This document shows, in pieces, positions 17,481-25,971 of a stretch of DNA of 64,000 nucleotides. Below the pieces are notes generated by a model, which saw only the letters and a program-made list of their open reading frames with translations, was not told where the DNA came from and made no database searches. A program made the position numbers and the translations under genes. This DNA comes from Thermomicrobium sp. 4228-Ro (lineage in GTDB: Bacteria; Chloroflexota; Chloroflexia; Thermomicrobiales; Thermomicrobiaceae): positions 744,001-808,000 of the forward strand of contig NZ_JAPFQM010000006.1 in assembly GCF_026241205.1 (NCBI RefSeq), in the 5' to 3' direction. Numbering within the stretch: position 1 is the first letter of the stretch; every line of letters starts with the position of its first letter.

Positions 17481-18824
17481 GTGCGGAAATCATTCGAAGA
17501 ACGCTCGATCGTCCTGGTTGTGATCCTCGCGTTCATCCTCGCCGCATGCGGGGGGATACTCGGCGCTACTCCCACGCCGACCGTTCCCGTGGTCGGAACC
17601 GTACCGGCGTGCCCGCCTGGTTCCGCCCCGCAGTCGATGACCGTGGGGCCGGGACCGCTCCAGCCACGGGCGCAGCTGCTCAACGCCCTGGGGAATCCGG
17701 CGCACTATACACAGTTGCCGACAGCACCGGCGGTTCCACAGAAGCGCGTCCTGCACACGTTCACGAACATTCCCAACGCGGGATCGGTGACCGCGGCATG
17801 GATCACTGTCGTCGCGCGTCCACTCGCAACGGTATGGGCGGGTGACGACGGAATCAGGGTGCATGACTGGCAGTATCCGGGTGCGCTTTTCTACCCACAG
17901 CAGTTCAGCACGTCGTTGGTGGGGACCTGGACAGCGACGACCGTGCCCAATTTCGTGCAAGTCTCGATGGTTCTGCCGGTATCTGTGGTCAATCAGATCA
18001 AGGCGCAGGCAGCGCTGGACGTCGAAGTGCACGACAGCACCGAGGTCAAGAGCCTCACCCTGACCGTCTGCCTTCCCCAACCGACACCAACCCCAACCAA
18101 AACACTCGGTGTGGCGACGGTTCAGGTCGGCCCGCCGCCGCTCGACCTGGAGCCGACGCCGACTGCGACGCCGGTCAAGAAGCCGACTGTCGCCGTGGGA
18201 TTGACCGTCGTGCCGCTGCCGACGCCGACCCCGACACCGAAGAAAAGCAGCGGTGGCGCAGTCGTGACACCGGGCCTCCCACCTACTCCTTCGCCGACCG
18301 CGCCGTTGCCCACACCGACCCCAACGGCACCACCGAAACCGACACCGACGTCCGTGCCGACCGCGACGCCGACGTCCGTGCCGACCGCAACGCTGACGCC
18401 GACGCCTGTGCCGACCCCGACACCACAGCCCACGGCGACGCCGACGCCAGTCGCGGCGTGCGACATGGTCGTCGACAAGGTCATGCAGCCGACGGCTCAG
18501 CCGAACGTCTTCACTGTCGTCGTCACCGTCTCCAATGCGGGCAGCGGCCCCTGCCCAGCTGGGGTGCAAGCGATCGAGTATCCCGACCCGACGATCTCCT
18601 TGAGCGGCCCGCCGGTGATCAGTCAGAGTGGCGGCAGCGTGGCGTGGAGCTGTAGTGGAACCAGCTGCACGGCAGCGAGCGCAGTGCCGGCCGGGTACGT
18701 CGCGAGCTTCTCCTTCACGGCGACGGTGAATCAAAAGCCGGCCCAGAACTGTGTCCGGGTCATCGTTCCACAAAACGTCGATGTCAACATGTCCAATAAT
18801 TTCATCTGCGCCGTCGTCCAGTAG
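17481..18824 (+). CDS. Stalked lipoprotein with two beta domains (paralogue 2)
   Basis: The 447-residue product starts at a GTG with MRKSFEERS, has a lipobox (FILAACGG, Cys at about residue 23), a folded N-terminal domain (about 45-200) that differs from its neighbours, a long Pro/Thr stalk (about 205-330) and a C-terminal domain beginning ACDMVVDKVMQP. The C-terminal domain repeats the paralogue pattern: GSGPCPAG, then VAWSCSGTSCTAASAVPAG and a final NNFICAVVQ. The N-terminal domain contains VLHTFTNIPNAGSVTAAWI and may be a carbohydrate- or protein-binding beta sandwich, but no family is certain. Probably a surface protein. Confidence 0.78.
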   Translation: MRKSFEERSIVLVVILAFILAACGGILGATPTPTVPVVGTVPACPPGSAPQSMTVGPGPLQPRAQLLNALGNPAHYTQLPTAPAVPQKRVLHTFTNIPNAGSVTAAWITVVARPLATVWAGDDGIRVHDWQYPGALFYPQQFSTSLVGTWTATTVPNFVQVSMVLPVSVVNQIKAQAALDVEVHDSTEVKSLTLTVCLPQPTPTPTKTLGVATVQVGPPPLDLEPTPTATPVKKPTVAVGLTVVPLPTPTPTPKKSSGGAVVTPGLPPTPSPTAPLPTPTPTAPPKPTPTSVPTATPTSVPTATLTPTPVPTPTPQPTATPTPVAACDMVVDKVMQPTAQPNVFTVVVTVSNAGSGPCPAGVQAIEYPDPTISLSGPPVISQSGGSVAWSCSGTSCTAASAVPAGYVASFSFTATVNQKPAQNCVRVIVPQNVDVNMSNNFICAVVQ

Positions 18825-18946
18825 TCGCGTCACGGAGCGAGCCGTGCGGGGGGCGTCGACCGGCCCTCCCCACGGATTCTCTCGACGAAGTACGATCGTG
18901 CAGCAGCGAGAGTCGGTGCACGAGCCCTGAGTTCGGAGGCTCGATC

Positions 18947-20098
18947 GTGCGAGCGAACGGGTGGACGACGAAGCGAGCGAGCGGCATCGTTCTGCTCCTA
19001 CTCGCCGCTTGGTTCTCCGCTGCATGCCAGGGTGCGCTGGTCCCGCTGGTCACACCGGCCCCGACAGCCGAAGAGCGTCCGACTCCTGTCGGCTCGGCCA
19101 CGGTTCCCATCGCCGTGGTGTCGCCGACGCGGACTGCCTCACGACCGTCTCCGACCGTAGGTGTATCGCCCACAGCGAGCGCCTCGACACCGACCGTCCT
19201 GACGTCCCCGACTCCACAGGTGGGCCAACCGGCGCTGACCTCCGCCGCGACCAGCCCGTCGGTACCCGTGCCTCGACCGACCGTGTCTCCGTCACCGACT
19301 CCTCCCGGGGAAACACCGACTCCAGCTGGCGAGTGCGATCTCGCCCTCGACAAATCGGTTGCGCCGGTCGCTGGGACGACGTCGTTCCTCGTGACAGTGA
19401 CCGTGCAACACCGTGGAAGCGGACCCTGTTCTGCGGGCGCGCTGGTGAACGATCCGTTGCCGGCTGGATTCGTCGCTTCAGCGGTCCGCGTCGTGGAAGC
19501 CGGCGGTCAGGGTAACTGGGAGTGCAGCGGCACCAGGTGTCGCGCCGGCACACCGTTACGTCCTGGCTATACAGCGACGTTCACGTTCACGGTCAGCGGT
19601 GAAGCTGGAAGTGCGGCCGAGAACTGCGCCGTCGTCTCCGTCACCGGCGACGGCCATCCCGAGAATGACAGCCGCTGCGTGACACTCGGGCCGATCCCGA
19701 CGCCGATCCCGACCCCGACGCCGGTGAGCTGCCTCTTCGGGCTGGAGAAGGCGATGGAGGCCGGACAGCCAGGAGCGGCTGGGCAGGTACCGGTGGCAAC
19801 GGTGGTGATTCGCCTGCAAAACACTGGCCCGGAGCAGTGTCGGGCGAGCTGGAGCGAGTTCGTGCTGACCGACGAGCTGCCGCCTGGCATGATCGTGCAG
19901 GGCGTGCGCCAGGTGAGTGGCGCCGGGTGGAGCTGCATGACGAGCGAGCGGGTGGTCGAGTGTACTGGGACACCACCGCCACCAGGAGCGCAGGTGGTCG
20001 TGACGCTCGAGGTGCTCGTCCAGGAGTCGGCGCGGCGAGCCGTCAATTGTGTCCGGGTCGAGCCGCTCGGCATGCAAGCCTGTGCGACGCTCATGTGA
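18947..20098 (+). CDS. Stalked lipoprotein with two DUF11-like modules (paralogue 3)
   Basis: The 383-residue product starts at GTG 18947 and has a basic N-terminus, a lipobox (WFSAAC, Cys at about residue 27) and a Thr/Pro stalk to about residue 125. Two related beta modules follow: CDLALDKSVAPVAGTTSF with GSGPCSAGALVNDPLPAGF and NWECSGTRC, then CLFGLEKAMEAGQPGAAGQV with LPPGMIVQGV and GWSCMTSERVVECTG. The 'dplPaGf' wording is typical of DUF11 repeats of bacterial surface proteins. It is third in the tandem set behind the sigma/anti-sigma fusion gene. Confidence 0.78.
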   Translation: MRANGWTTKRASGIVLLLLAAWFSAACQGALVPLVTPAPTAEERPTPVGSATVPIAVVSPTRTASRPSPTVGVSPTASASTPTVLTSPTPQVGQPALTSAATSPSVPVPRPTVSPSPTPPGETPTPAGECDLALDKSVAPVAGTTSFLVTVTVQHRGSGPCSAGALVNDPLPAGFVASAVRVVEAGGQGNWECSGTRCRAGTPLRPGYTATFTFTVSGEAGSAAENCAVVSVTGDGHPENDSRCVTLGPIPTPIPTPTPVSCLFGLEKAMEAGQPGAAGQVPVATVVIRLQNTGPEQCRASWSEFVLTDELPPGMIVQGVRQVSGAGWSCMTSERVVECTGTPPPPGAQVVVTLEVLVQESARRAVNCVRVEPLGMQACATLM

Positions 20099-20437
20099 GC
20101 GTCGCCCCAGTGGGGAAAGTCGCTGGCCCGTGAGAGCGGGGCGGTGTCGTCCGCGCGCTGGTCGGGCGGGCGACCGGCCTGGCTGTCGGTACCGGCCGTC
20201 CTTCGGTGCGCGCGCTCTACCGCGACTTCACCCGCACGACGTCTGCTCGAGCCGGTGCGATCGCGCTCGCGCACGCAGCGCGCGAAGCAGGCACGAGATC
20301 CGCTGTCTTCGTGCACGACAGGGAGCAGCGCATCGCCTCGTTCGTTGCTCCTTCGTCCCTCGACGATCGGTGTTGCAGAGCGGTCGCCCGTCAGCGGCTA
20401 TACTTGCACGTTTGGAAGCTCGGAAGGGGGAGCGGTG
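20099..20437. other. Gap upstream of the SelW-like gene
   Basis: About 340 bases without a convincing gene; the open frames are shadows. A TATACT -10-like hexamer lies at 20399-20404 with a TTGCAG at 20373-20378. The 20-base spacing is long, so this is only a possible promoter for the SelW-like/thiI pair. Confidence 0.35.
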
Positions 20438-20683
20438 ATGCATCGGATTCGAATCGAATACTGCACATCGTGAGGCTACCGGGGACGAGCCACCCGTGCG
20501 GTGGACCTGTTGCTGGACAAGTACGAGCTCCAGATCGGCGAGATCACACTGGTACCGTCCTCCGGTGGACGGTTCGAAGTTTCCGTCGACGACGAGCTGG
20601 TCTTCTCCAAGCTGGCCGAGAAGCGCTTCCCAGAGGACGAGGAACTCCTCGAGCTGGTCGGTCGGCGGATCGGCTCCGGGTGA
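20438..20683 (+). CDS. SelW/Rdx-family selenoprotein candidate (TGA at 20471-20473 read as selenocysteine)
   Basis: ATG 20438 follows GGAAGGGGGAG. Eleven codons give MHRIRIEYCTS, then an in-frame TGA, then 69 codons beginning GYRGRATRAVDLLLDKY and ending at a normal stop at 20683. The full 81-residue product is a complete Rdx/SelW protein: the N-terminal strand-EYCxxU-GY motif (C9, U12), LVPSSGGRFEVSVDDELVFS, and the closing ELLELVGRRI helix. The family is a thioredoxin-fold redox protein with CxxU or CxxC at this position. Normal annotation would call only the downstream part from a GTG at 20501 and lose the active site. A SECIS-like hairpin follows the TGA. thiI starts 69 bases downstream. 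The alternative is a Cys (TGC) to stop mutation. Confidence 0.85.
20490..20504 (+). promoter_or_regulatory. SECIS-like hairpin of the SelW-like gene
   Basis: Arms CCACC (20490-20494) and GGTGG (20500-20504) enclose the loop CGTGC. The loop begins 22 nt after the TGA. In bacteria a hairpin just downstream of UGA, inside the coding sequence, with a G-U in its apical loop recruits SelB with Sec-tRNA. Position and loop fit that expectation and match the hairpin in the second candidate selenoprotein gene. Confidence 0.65.
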
Positions 20684-20752
20684 GAAGCGGAGCGGTCGCG
20701 CAGCCGCGAGAGGCAGGGGAGAGGAATCGGTCGGGCGGGTGAGAGGTGAACG

Positions 20753-21976
20753 ATGAGCACGACGATGACCCCGCTCGTTATCGTGCGCGTGCACGAACTG
20801 GCGCTCAAGGGGCAGAACCGTCCTTTCTTCAAGCGGACGCTGTTCGAGAATCTCCGCTTCGCGCTGCGCGATCTTCCGATCGCTCGGCTGCAGGAGCGAG
20901 CACTCCGCTTTCTCGTGCGTCTCGAGGACCCCACGGTCTGGCCGGAGGTGGCCGAGCGGTTGCGCTGGGTGTTCGGTGTCGCGAACTTCTCGCCCGGGGT
21001 AGAGACAGCGCTGAGCATCGAGGCGATGCAGCAGGGGTTGGTCGAAGTCCTGGAGCGGCAGGGCGCGCCAGCTGCGAGTTTTCGCATTCGCGTCAAGCGG
21101 ACCAACAAGAACTTCCCTCTCACCTCTCCGGAGTTGGAGCGGGAACTCGGTCGCTTCGTGCAGAAGCGAACCGGTACTCCGGTCGACCTTTCCGATCCGG
21201 ACGTCACCTACCAGGTCGAGGTGCTCTACGACCGCGCGCTGGTGAGCGGCCAGTCGATCCCCGGGCCAGGTGGATTGCCGATCGGCGTGAGCGGGCGCGT
21301 GGTCGCCTTGCTCTCCGGCGGCTTCGACTCGCCGGTCGCGGCATACCGGCTCATGAAGCGCGGGTGCTTCGTCACCTTCGTACACTTCCACGCCTACCCC
21401 TATGTCCGGCCGATCTCGATCGAAAAGGTGGTCGAGCTCGCGCGACATCTCTCCCACTACCAGCCGCCCAAGAATCGCCTGGTCGTCGTGCCGATCGGCG
21501 ATGCGCAACGCGAGATCGCGCTGGCTGCCGAGCCGTCGCTCCGCGTCGTCCTCTATCGGCGTCTCATGCTGCGCATCGCGACCGCGATCGCGCATGAAGA
21601 GGGAGCAGGGGCGATCGTGACGGGCGAGAGCCTGGGGCAGGTCGCGTCGCAGACGCTCGAGAACATGCGGGCGATCGGTGCAGTGACGGACTTGCCGATC
21701 CTCCGGCCACTGGTGGGGAACAACAAGGACGAGATCATCGCGGAGGCCGTCCGCATCGGGACCGAGCCGATCTCGCGCGTACCGGACGACGATTGCTGCA
21801 CGGTCTTCGTGCCGTTGCATCCGGCGACGCGGGTGACGGTCGAGCAGGCTGCGGCAGCGGAACAGGCCTACGACGTCGAGGCGCTCGTGCAGCAATGCCT
21901 GGCCCGCCGCACCGTCTACGAGGGTGACCCGTTCCGCTGGGATCCGCTGATGGCGCTCGCTGCGGCGACCGCTTGA
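20753..21976 (+). CDS. thiI: tRNA 4-thiouridine synthase ThiI
   Basis: The 407-residue enzyme adenylates U8 of tRNA and inserts sulfur, and in some bacteria also supplies sulfur for thiamine thiazole. The N-terminal ferredoxin-like/THUMP region spans about residues 1-170 (HELALKGQNRPFFKRTL, FRIRVKRTNKNFPLTS), and the PP-loop ATPase domain follows with the ATP motif SGGFDSPVA (about residue 186) and GESLGQVASQT. It ends after the DDCCTVF segment with no rhodanese domain, so a separate sulfur donor is needed, as in most non-enterobacterial ThiI proteins. The last 61 bases overlap the convergent PrsW-like gene. Co-transcription with a SelW-like redox protein is likely. Confidence 0.92.
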   Translation: MSTTMTPLVIVRVHELALKGQNRPFFKRTLFENLRFALRDLPIARLQERALRFLVRLEDPTVWPEVAERLRWVFGVANFSPGVETALSIEAMQQGLVEVLERQGAPAASFRIRVKRTNKNFPLTSPELERELGRFVQKRTGTPVDLSDPDVTYQVEVLYDRALVSGQSIPGPGGLPIGVSGRVVALLSGGFDSPVAAYRLMKRGCFVTFVHFHAYPYVRPISIEKVVELARHLSHYQPPKNRLVVVPIGDAQREIALAAEPSLRVVLYRRLMLRIATAIAHEEGAGAIVTGESLGQVASQTLENMRAIGAVTDLPILRPLVGNNKDEIIAEAVRIGTEPISRVPDDDCCTVFVPLHPATRVTVEQAAAAEQAYDVEALVQQCLARRTVYEGDPFRWDPLMALAAATA

Positions 21977-22767
21977 CGGCGTGCTTCCTGGTAGCGTCGG
22001 GCGAGTACTGTCACGCTCATCAGCGCTACCAACGCGCTCAACGCTTCGATCCCGAGCCAATCGACGCGGGTTGCGCTGCTCATGACCTGAAACGTGTCCC
22101 AGAGCGTGTGCAGCGCCACAGCCAGGAGGTAAGCGCCGAGCGTGGCGCGCGTGAGCCCGACGTGCCCGTGACGCAGGCGCTCGCGCCAGAGCGTCGCCGT
22201 GACGAGGGCCGTCCAGGCTGCATGGCCAGCCGGCGAGAGGAACCCGCGAACCAGGAGGACGAACTCGGCTAGCCCGACGTTCCCACGGGAGGCGATGAGC
22301 GCCGTGAAGGCGTATCCGAGTGTTTCCAGCGCCGCGAAGCCCATACCACTCGCGAGACCGAAGAGCAGGCCCGCCATTTCCGAGCGGTAACGCCAGCGGA
22401 GGAAGAAGACGAGCGGGACGATCAGCTTCGCGGCCTCTTCGATCAGACCGACGGCCAGGAGCGGGAGGAAGCCGAGTGTCCGATAGGTGTCGTACTCCAG
22501 GATACCGGCAATGATGACGCCGAGCGTACCGCCCCAAAGGAAGTTCCAGACGACAGCACTGGGTGGAATTCGATCAGGCAGTGGATGTTCGTAGACCCAG
22601 AGGACGAGGACGACCGGTACCAGAAAGGCACCGAGGACGAGCAGGGAAGGGACGAAGTTCGGATTGCCGGTTGCCTGGTACACATTGTTGAGGGCATAGA
22701 AGAGAACGATGCCACCGATGAGGACTTGGAACCAACCGCGAGCGAGTGCCGATCGGATCGCTTGCAC
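21916..22767 (-). CDS. PrsW-family intramembrane metalloprotease
   Basis: The 283-residue membrane protein has about eight helices and the PrsW/CPBP-like motifs: GLIEEAAKLIVPL (Glu-Glu-x-x-Lys), GFAALETLGYAF (second Glu) and histidines in SPAGHAAW and ALHTLWD, which would bind a metal in the membrane. PrsW cleaves anti-sigma factors such as RsiW in Bacillus, releasing an ECF sigma factor. The window also encodes a membrane-tethered sigma factor (14907-16208), but a link is only conjecture. GTG 22767 is chosen because GAGGAG lies six bases upstream; the open frame extends to 23019. Confidence 0.82.
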   Translation of the reverse strand: MQAIRSALARGWFQVLIGGIVLFYALNNVYQATGNPNFVPSLLVLGAFLVPVVLVLWVYEHPLPDRIPPSAVVWNFLWGGTLGVIIAGILEYDTYRTLGFLPLLAVGLIEEAAKLIVPLVFFLRWRYRSEMAGLLFGLASGMGFAALETLGYAFTALIASRGNVGLAEFVLLVRGFLSPAGHAAWTALVTATLWRERLRHGHVGLTRATLGAYLLAVALHTLWDTFQVMSSATRVDWLGIEALSALVALMSVTVLARRYQEARRQAVAAASAISGSQRNGSPS

Positions 22768-23015
22768 GGGCTGCTCCTCTTGGTATTCCTGTCCACGAAG
22801 TCGTGAGGATTGTAGAACCACATAGAGTTGCTGCGAGAGAATGTCCGCGTCACGACAGCAGTGGCAGAGCTGGGTGATGAGCACGCGAGCGGGACGGTGA
22901 GGACTTCCGGCTGGGAGCGACTTGGAGACTGGGTCGTCGCCCGCGGATGCCATACGGAGAGGCATCCACCGCATCTCTTCTTTGTCAGGGGCGAGCAGGA
23001 AACCGGTCGAGGCAC

Positions 23016-23291
23016 TCACCGCTTGCGTGAGAGGAGCGTGAGCATGGTGCGCTCGACGTCCGCCGGAAGCTGCAAGGCGAAGCCCTCAGCCGTGAGGAGA
23101 TGCCCGTTCTCGGTGTGGCCACTCGCGACGGGAACCAGTTCGCCGCCCTCGAGACGCCAGAGCGTGAATCCCGCCTCGATCTTGCCGTGGTAGGGGACGA
23201 CCTCGAGGACGTAGCTGTCGCCCTGCAAGGTCACGGGCTGGAAGCGGTGTTTCTTGAGCGTCTGCAGCAAGCGCTGGGCGAGTATCGACAC
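23016..23291 (-). CDS. Small hypothetical protein (91 aa)
   Basis: GTG 23291 follows GGGGAGGA. The product is a compact alpha/beta protein: an N-terminal helix (LAQRLLQTLKKHRFQP), then strands with VTLQGDSYVLEVVPYHGK, FTLWRLEGGELVPVASG and a closing helix LPADVERTMLTLLSRKR. The open frame continues upstream to 23600, but that part is Arg/Ser/Pro-rich shadow. It lies in the same orientation as the PrsW-like gene. I do not recognise the family. Confidence 0.6.
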   Translation of the reverse strand: MSILAQRLLQTLKKHRFQPVTLQGDSYVLEVVPYHGKIEAGFTLWRLEGGELVPVASGHTENGHLLTAEGFALQLPADVERTMLTLLSRKR

Positions 23292-23469
23292 GCTATTCCT
23301 CCCCAGTGGAGGATACGCAGTCGGTGTGAAAGCGACAAGGGGCTGAAAAGAGCCAGGCTGGTTCGCTCGGGATCGCCGGAAAGGCGCGGCCGAGCGTGCG
23401 CGCTCCCGGAGCGCGCAGCGGTCAGCCGCACGATCCGGGAGCGCATGGGGTGGATCCGGTACGATCGTG

Positions 23470-25146
23470 CTACGAGTCGGCCGGGGCGAGCTCACCCAGG
23501 AACTCGTGCTCGATCCGCCGCAGTTCTTCCTCGTCAGCTGGTGTGGGACCGGTGAAGCGGGAGCGCGCGTACGCGAACCAGTACACGCTGAGCAGGACAC
23601 CCATCGCCACGCTCGTCCACAGGACCAGCTCGTTCGGCGGAAGAACGAAGATGACGGTAATCAGGGCGACCCAGGCGATGGCGAGCACGTTCACGATCGG
23701 TCCGAAGCGGCCGAGATTCCAGGGGGCGTTCTGCTGGCTCGTGCATTCCCTGCGACCGGTGAGCTTGTTCCGCAGGTTGAGGAAGGTCGGTGTGACGTAC
23801 GCGAGGTACAGTGCGATCGTCGAGATAGAGGTCACGACGAAATAGGCAGCCGAGTAGAGCGTGAGCAGTACCGCCAGCGCGCACGTGATGAGAATAGACC
23901 ACACCGGAGTGCGGTACTGGCGGTTCACGCGCGCGATGAGCGATGAGAGAGGCATCCCGCCGTCACGCGCGAAGGCCCACCACATCCGCGACATCGACGT
24001 GATGGAGGCCAGCCCGCACAACCACATCGCTCCAGCGATGATGATCGCGATCACGTGACCGAGGATGGCCGGTAAGTTCTGGTACGCCACGTACAGCACC
24101 GGGTACGGGTCACCGGCGGTCGTGGCGACGTCGCCGTTGGGAATGCTCCAGGTAACGGCTGTCAGCAGGATCCAGCCGACGACGGCCGAGACGGCGACCG
24201 ACAGGAAGATACCCCAGGCCGAGTTGAGGCGGGCCATCACGGTCTCCTCGGCGACGTGGGCCGAGGCGTCGTACCCGGTAAATGTCCACTGCGCCTGGAG
24301 TAGCGCCAGCAAGAAGCAGAGCCAGAACGGTGCGTTCGCGTAGAGCTCCTTGAGAGCGGGTAGGAGATTGAAGAGCGGCGAGGGAAATGTCCAATTGCCG
24401 ACGACGAGAGCAGGCTCCGGTTGGCCCGTACCGAGATCCGCCGATGCGGCGTCGAGCGGATTGACGACATTCTCGAACCGGAAGAGGAAGCTCAGGCTAT
24501 TGTGGTGCGTTCCGAGAAAGACGAGGAAGAGAACGATGAGGGCACCACCGAGAATATGCCAATAGACACTGAAGTCTCCGAGTAGACGAGTCAAGCGGAT
24601 ACCGAAGATATTGATCAATATCTGTGGTATCATGATCAAGATCATCACGAAAACTTGAAAATACCAGTTCGTAACCGATCCGAAAACCGGTACGCGAATA
24701 TCTTCGGGAATGCCGAGGATGCGCGTGACTGCACCGATCATGTAGATAGCGGCCGCGATGTTGATGCCTGCGGTGATCGTCACCTGCCCGATCATGTTGA
24801 GCCAGGCGGTCACCCACGCCCAGCCCCGGCCACCGAGCCGGAAGGACCAGAAATACAGTCCCCCAGCCGTCGGGTACGCGGAAGCGATCTCCGCCATGGA
24901 CGCTGCCACGGCCAAGGTGAAGAGAGAGACCAATGGCCAACCCACGGTATTGACGATCGGGCCCGCGAACTTCAGCCCGTACCCATAGAGCAGGATGGCT
25001 CCGGTCAGGATTGAGATGATCGTGAACGAGATGGCGAAATTGGAGAATCCGCCCATCTCCCGAAAGAGCTGCTGCGCGTAACCGAGCCGGTGGAGGTCGC
25101 GGATGTCCTGCCTGATCAATTCCTGACGATCTCGCTCCTTGCTCAT
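23470..25146 (-). CDS. APC-superfamily amino-acid permease
   Basis: The 558-residue protein has twelve predicted membrane helices and the opening typical of the Uga4/BAT1-like branch (LHRLGYAQQLFREMGGFSNF, then AISFTIISILTGAILLYGYG), followed by ASAYPTAGGLYFWS and a WTFTGYDASAHVAEET motif in helix 6, where substrate binds. Bacterial members import amino acids, GABA or choline-like amines by cation symport. ATG 25146 follows GGGGGAG. It is the third gene of a minus-strand unit with an SDR and a glutamine-synthetase-like enzyme, so it likely imports the amine or amino acid that those enzymes use. Confidence 0.85.
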   Translation of the reverse strand: MSKERDRQELIRQDIRDLHRLGYAQQLFREMGGFSNFAISFTIISILTGAILLYGYGLKFAGPIVNTVGWPLVSLFTLAVAASMAEIASAYPTAGGLYFWSFRLGGRGWAWVTAWLNMIGQVTITAGINIAAAIYMIGAVTRILGIPEDIRVPVFGSVTNWYFQVFVMILIMIPQILINIFGIRLTRLLGDFSVYWHILGGALIVLFLVFLGTHHNSLSFLFRFENVVNPLDAASADLGTGQPEPALVVGNWTFPSPLFNLLPALKELYANAPFWLCFLLALLQAQWTFTGYDASAHVAEETVMARLNSAWGIFLSVAVSAVVGWILLTAVTWSIPNGDVATTAGDPYPVLYVAYQNLPAILGHVIAIIIAGAMWLCGLASITSMSRMWWAFARDGGMPLSSLIARVNRQYRTPVWSILITCALAVLLTLYSAAYFVVTSISTIALYLAYVTPTFLNLRNKLTGRRECTSQQNAPWNLGRFGPIVNVLAIAWVALITVIFVLPPNELVLWTSVAMGVLLSVYWFAYARSRFTGPTPADEEELRRIEHEFLGELAPADS

Positions 25147-25168
25147 CGTCGTCTCCCCCTCGCTCGCC

Positions 25169-25951
25169 TCAGTCTTCCGGCGTAATGTACGCAGCCGTGA
25201 TGCCACCATCGACGAGAAACGCTGTTGCGGTCACGTAGGACGATTCATCGGATGCCAGGAAGAGTGCTGCCTGGGCGACTTCGCGCGCCTGCGCGAACCG
25301 TCCCATCGGGATATGGACCAGCCGCCGTTGTCGTTTGGCTGGATCGGAGAGAATAGAGCGCAGGAGTGGCGTGTCGACTGGCCCCGGGCAGAGGGCGTTG
25401 GCCCGGATGTTCTTCCGGGCGAACTCGATCGCGATCTCCCGCGTCATGGCGAGCACGCCTCCTTTGCTCGCCGTGTAGGCGATTTGCGGGACAGCTGCCC
25501 CCATGATGGCGACGAAGCTCGCGGTGTTGATGATCGAGCCACCACCAGCACGCAGCATGGCCGGGATGGCGTATTTGCAGCCGAGGAAGACCCCCTTCAA
25601 GTTGACCGCCATCACGCGGTCCCACACCTCCTCCGGGGTGTCGACGACCGAGCCGTCCTCGTCGGGAAAAATCCCCGCATTGTTGAACATCACGTCGAGC
25701 TTGCCGTATGTGTCTTCGGCGGTGCGCACGAGCGCTTCGACCTCGGCTGCCTTCGTCACGTCGGTCCGGACGAACAGCGCCGCTCCACCGGCCTCGCGGA
25801 TGAGCCGCACTGTCTCCTGTCCACCAGCCTCGTTCACGTCGGCCACGACGACCTTCGCTCCTTCCTGGGCGAAGAGCAGTGCTGACTCGCGGCCGATCCC
25901 GGAACCTGCCCCGGTGATGACGCACACCTTCCCGGCGAGCCGATTGCCCAT
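25169..25951 (-). CDS. SDR-family NAD(P)-dependent oxidoreductase
   Basis: The 260-residue enzyme is a classical short-chain dehydrogenase/reductase: cofactor motif TGAGSGIG (residues 14-21), NNAG near 92, catalytic Ser in NTASFVAIMG, YTASK (Tyr and Lys of the active site) near 159, and PG(P)VDTPLL after it. An acidic residue at the end of strand 2 (VVADVNEAG) favours NAD over NADP. It lies 20 bases downstream of the glutamine-synthetase-like gene and 22 bases before the permease start, so it is part of one operon. Substrate unknown. Confidence 0.88.
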   Translation of the reverse strand: MGNRLAGKVCVITGAGSGIGRESALLFAQEGAKVVVADVNEAGGQETVRLIREAGGAALFVRTDVTKAAEVEALVRTAEDTYGKLDVMFNNAGIFPDEDGSVVDTPEEVWDRVMAVNLKGVFLGCKYAIPAMLRAGGGSIINTASFVAIMGAAVPQIAYTASKGGVLAMTREIAIEFARKNIRANALCPGPVDTPLLRSILSDPAKRQRRLVHIPMGRFAQAREVAQAALFLASDESSYVTATAFLVDGGITAAYITPED

Positions 25952-25971
25952 CGTTCCTTTCCCCTCCCCGC

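Noticed and set aside
17279-17845. Open frame behind a good AGGAG between lipoprotein genes
   Set aside because: Its first 60 residues look helical, but it continues over the signal peptide of the next lipoprotein in the wrong frame with Arg/Pro-rich sequence and no family match.
20228-22537. A 769-codon minus-strand open frame opposite the SelW-like gene and thiI
   Set aside because: Composition is Arg/His/Asp-rich shadow of high-GC coding DNA; thiI and the SelW-like domain on the plus strand are clear family members.
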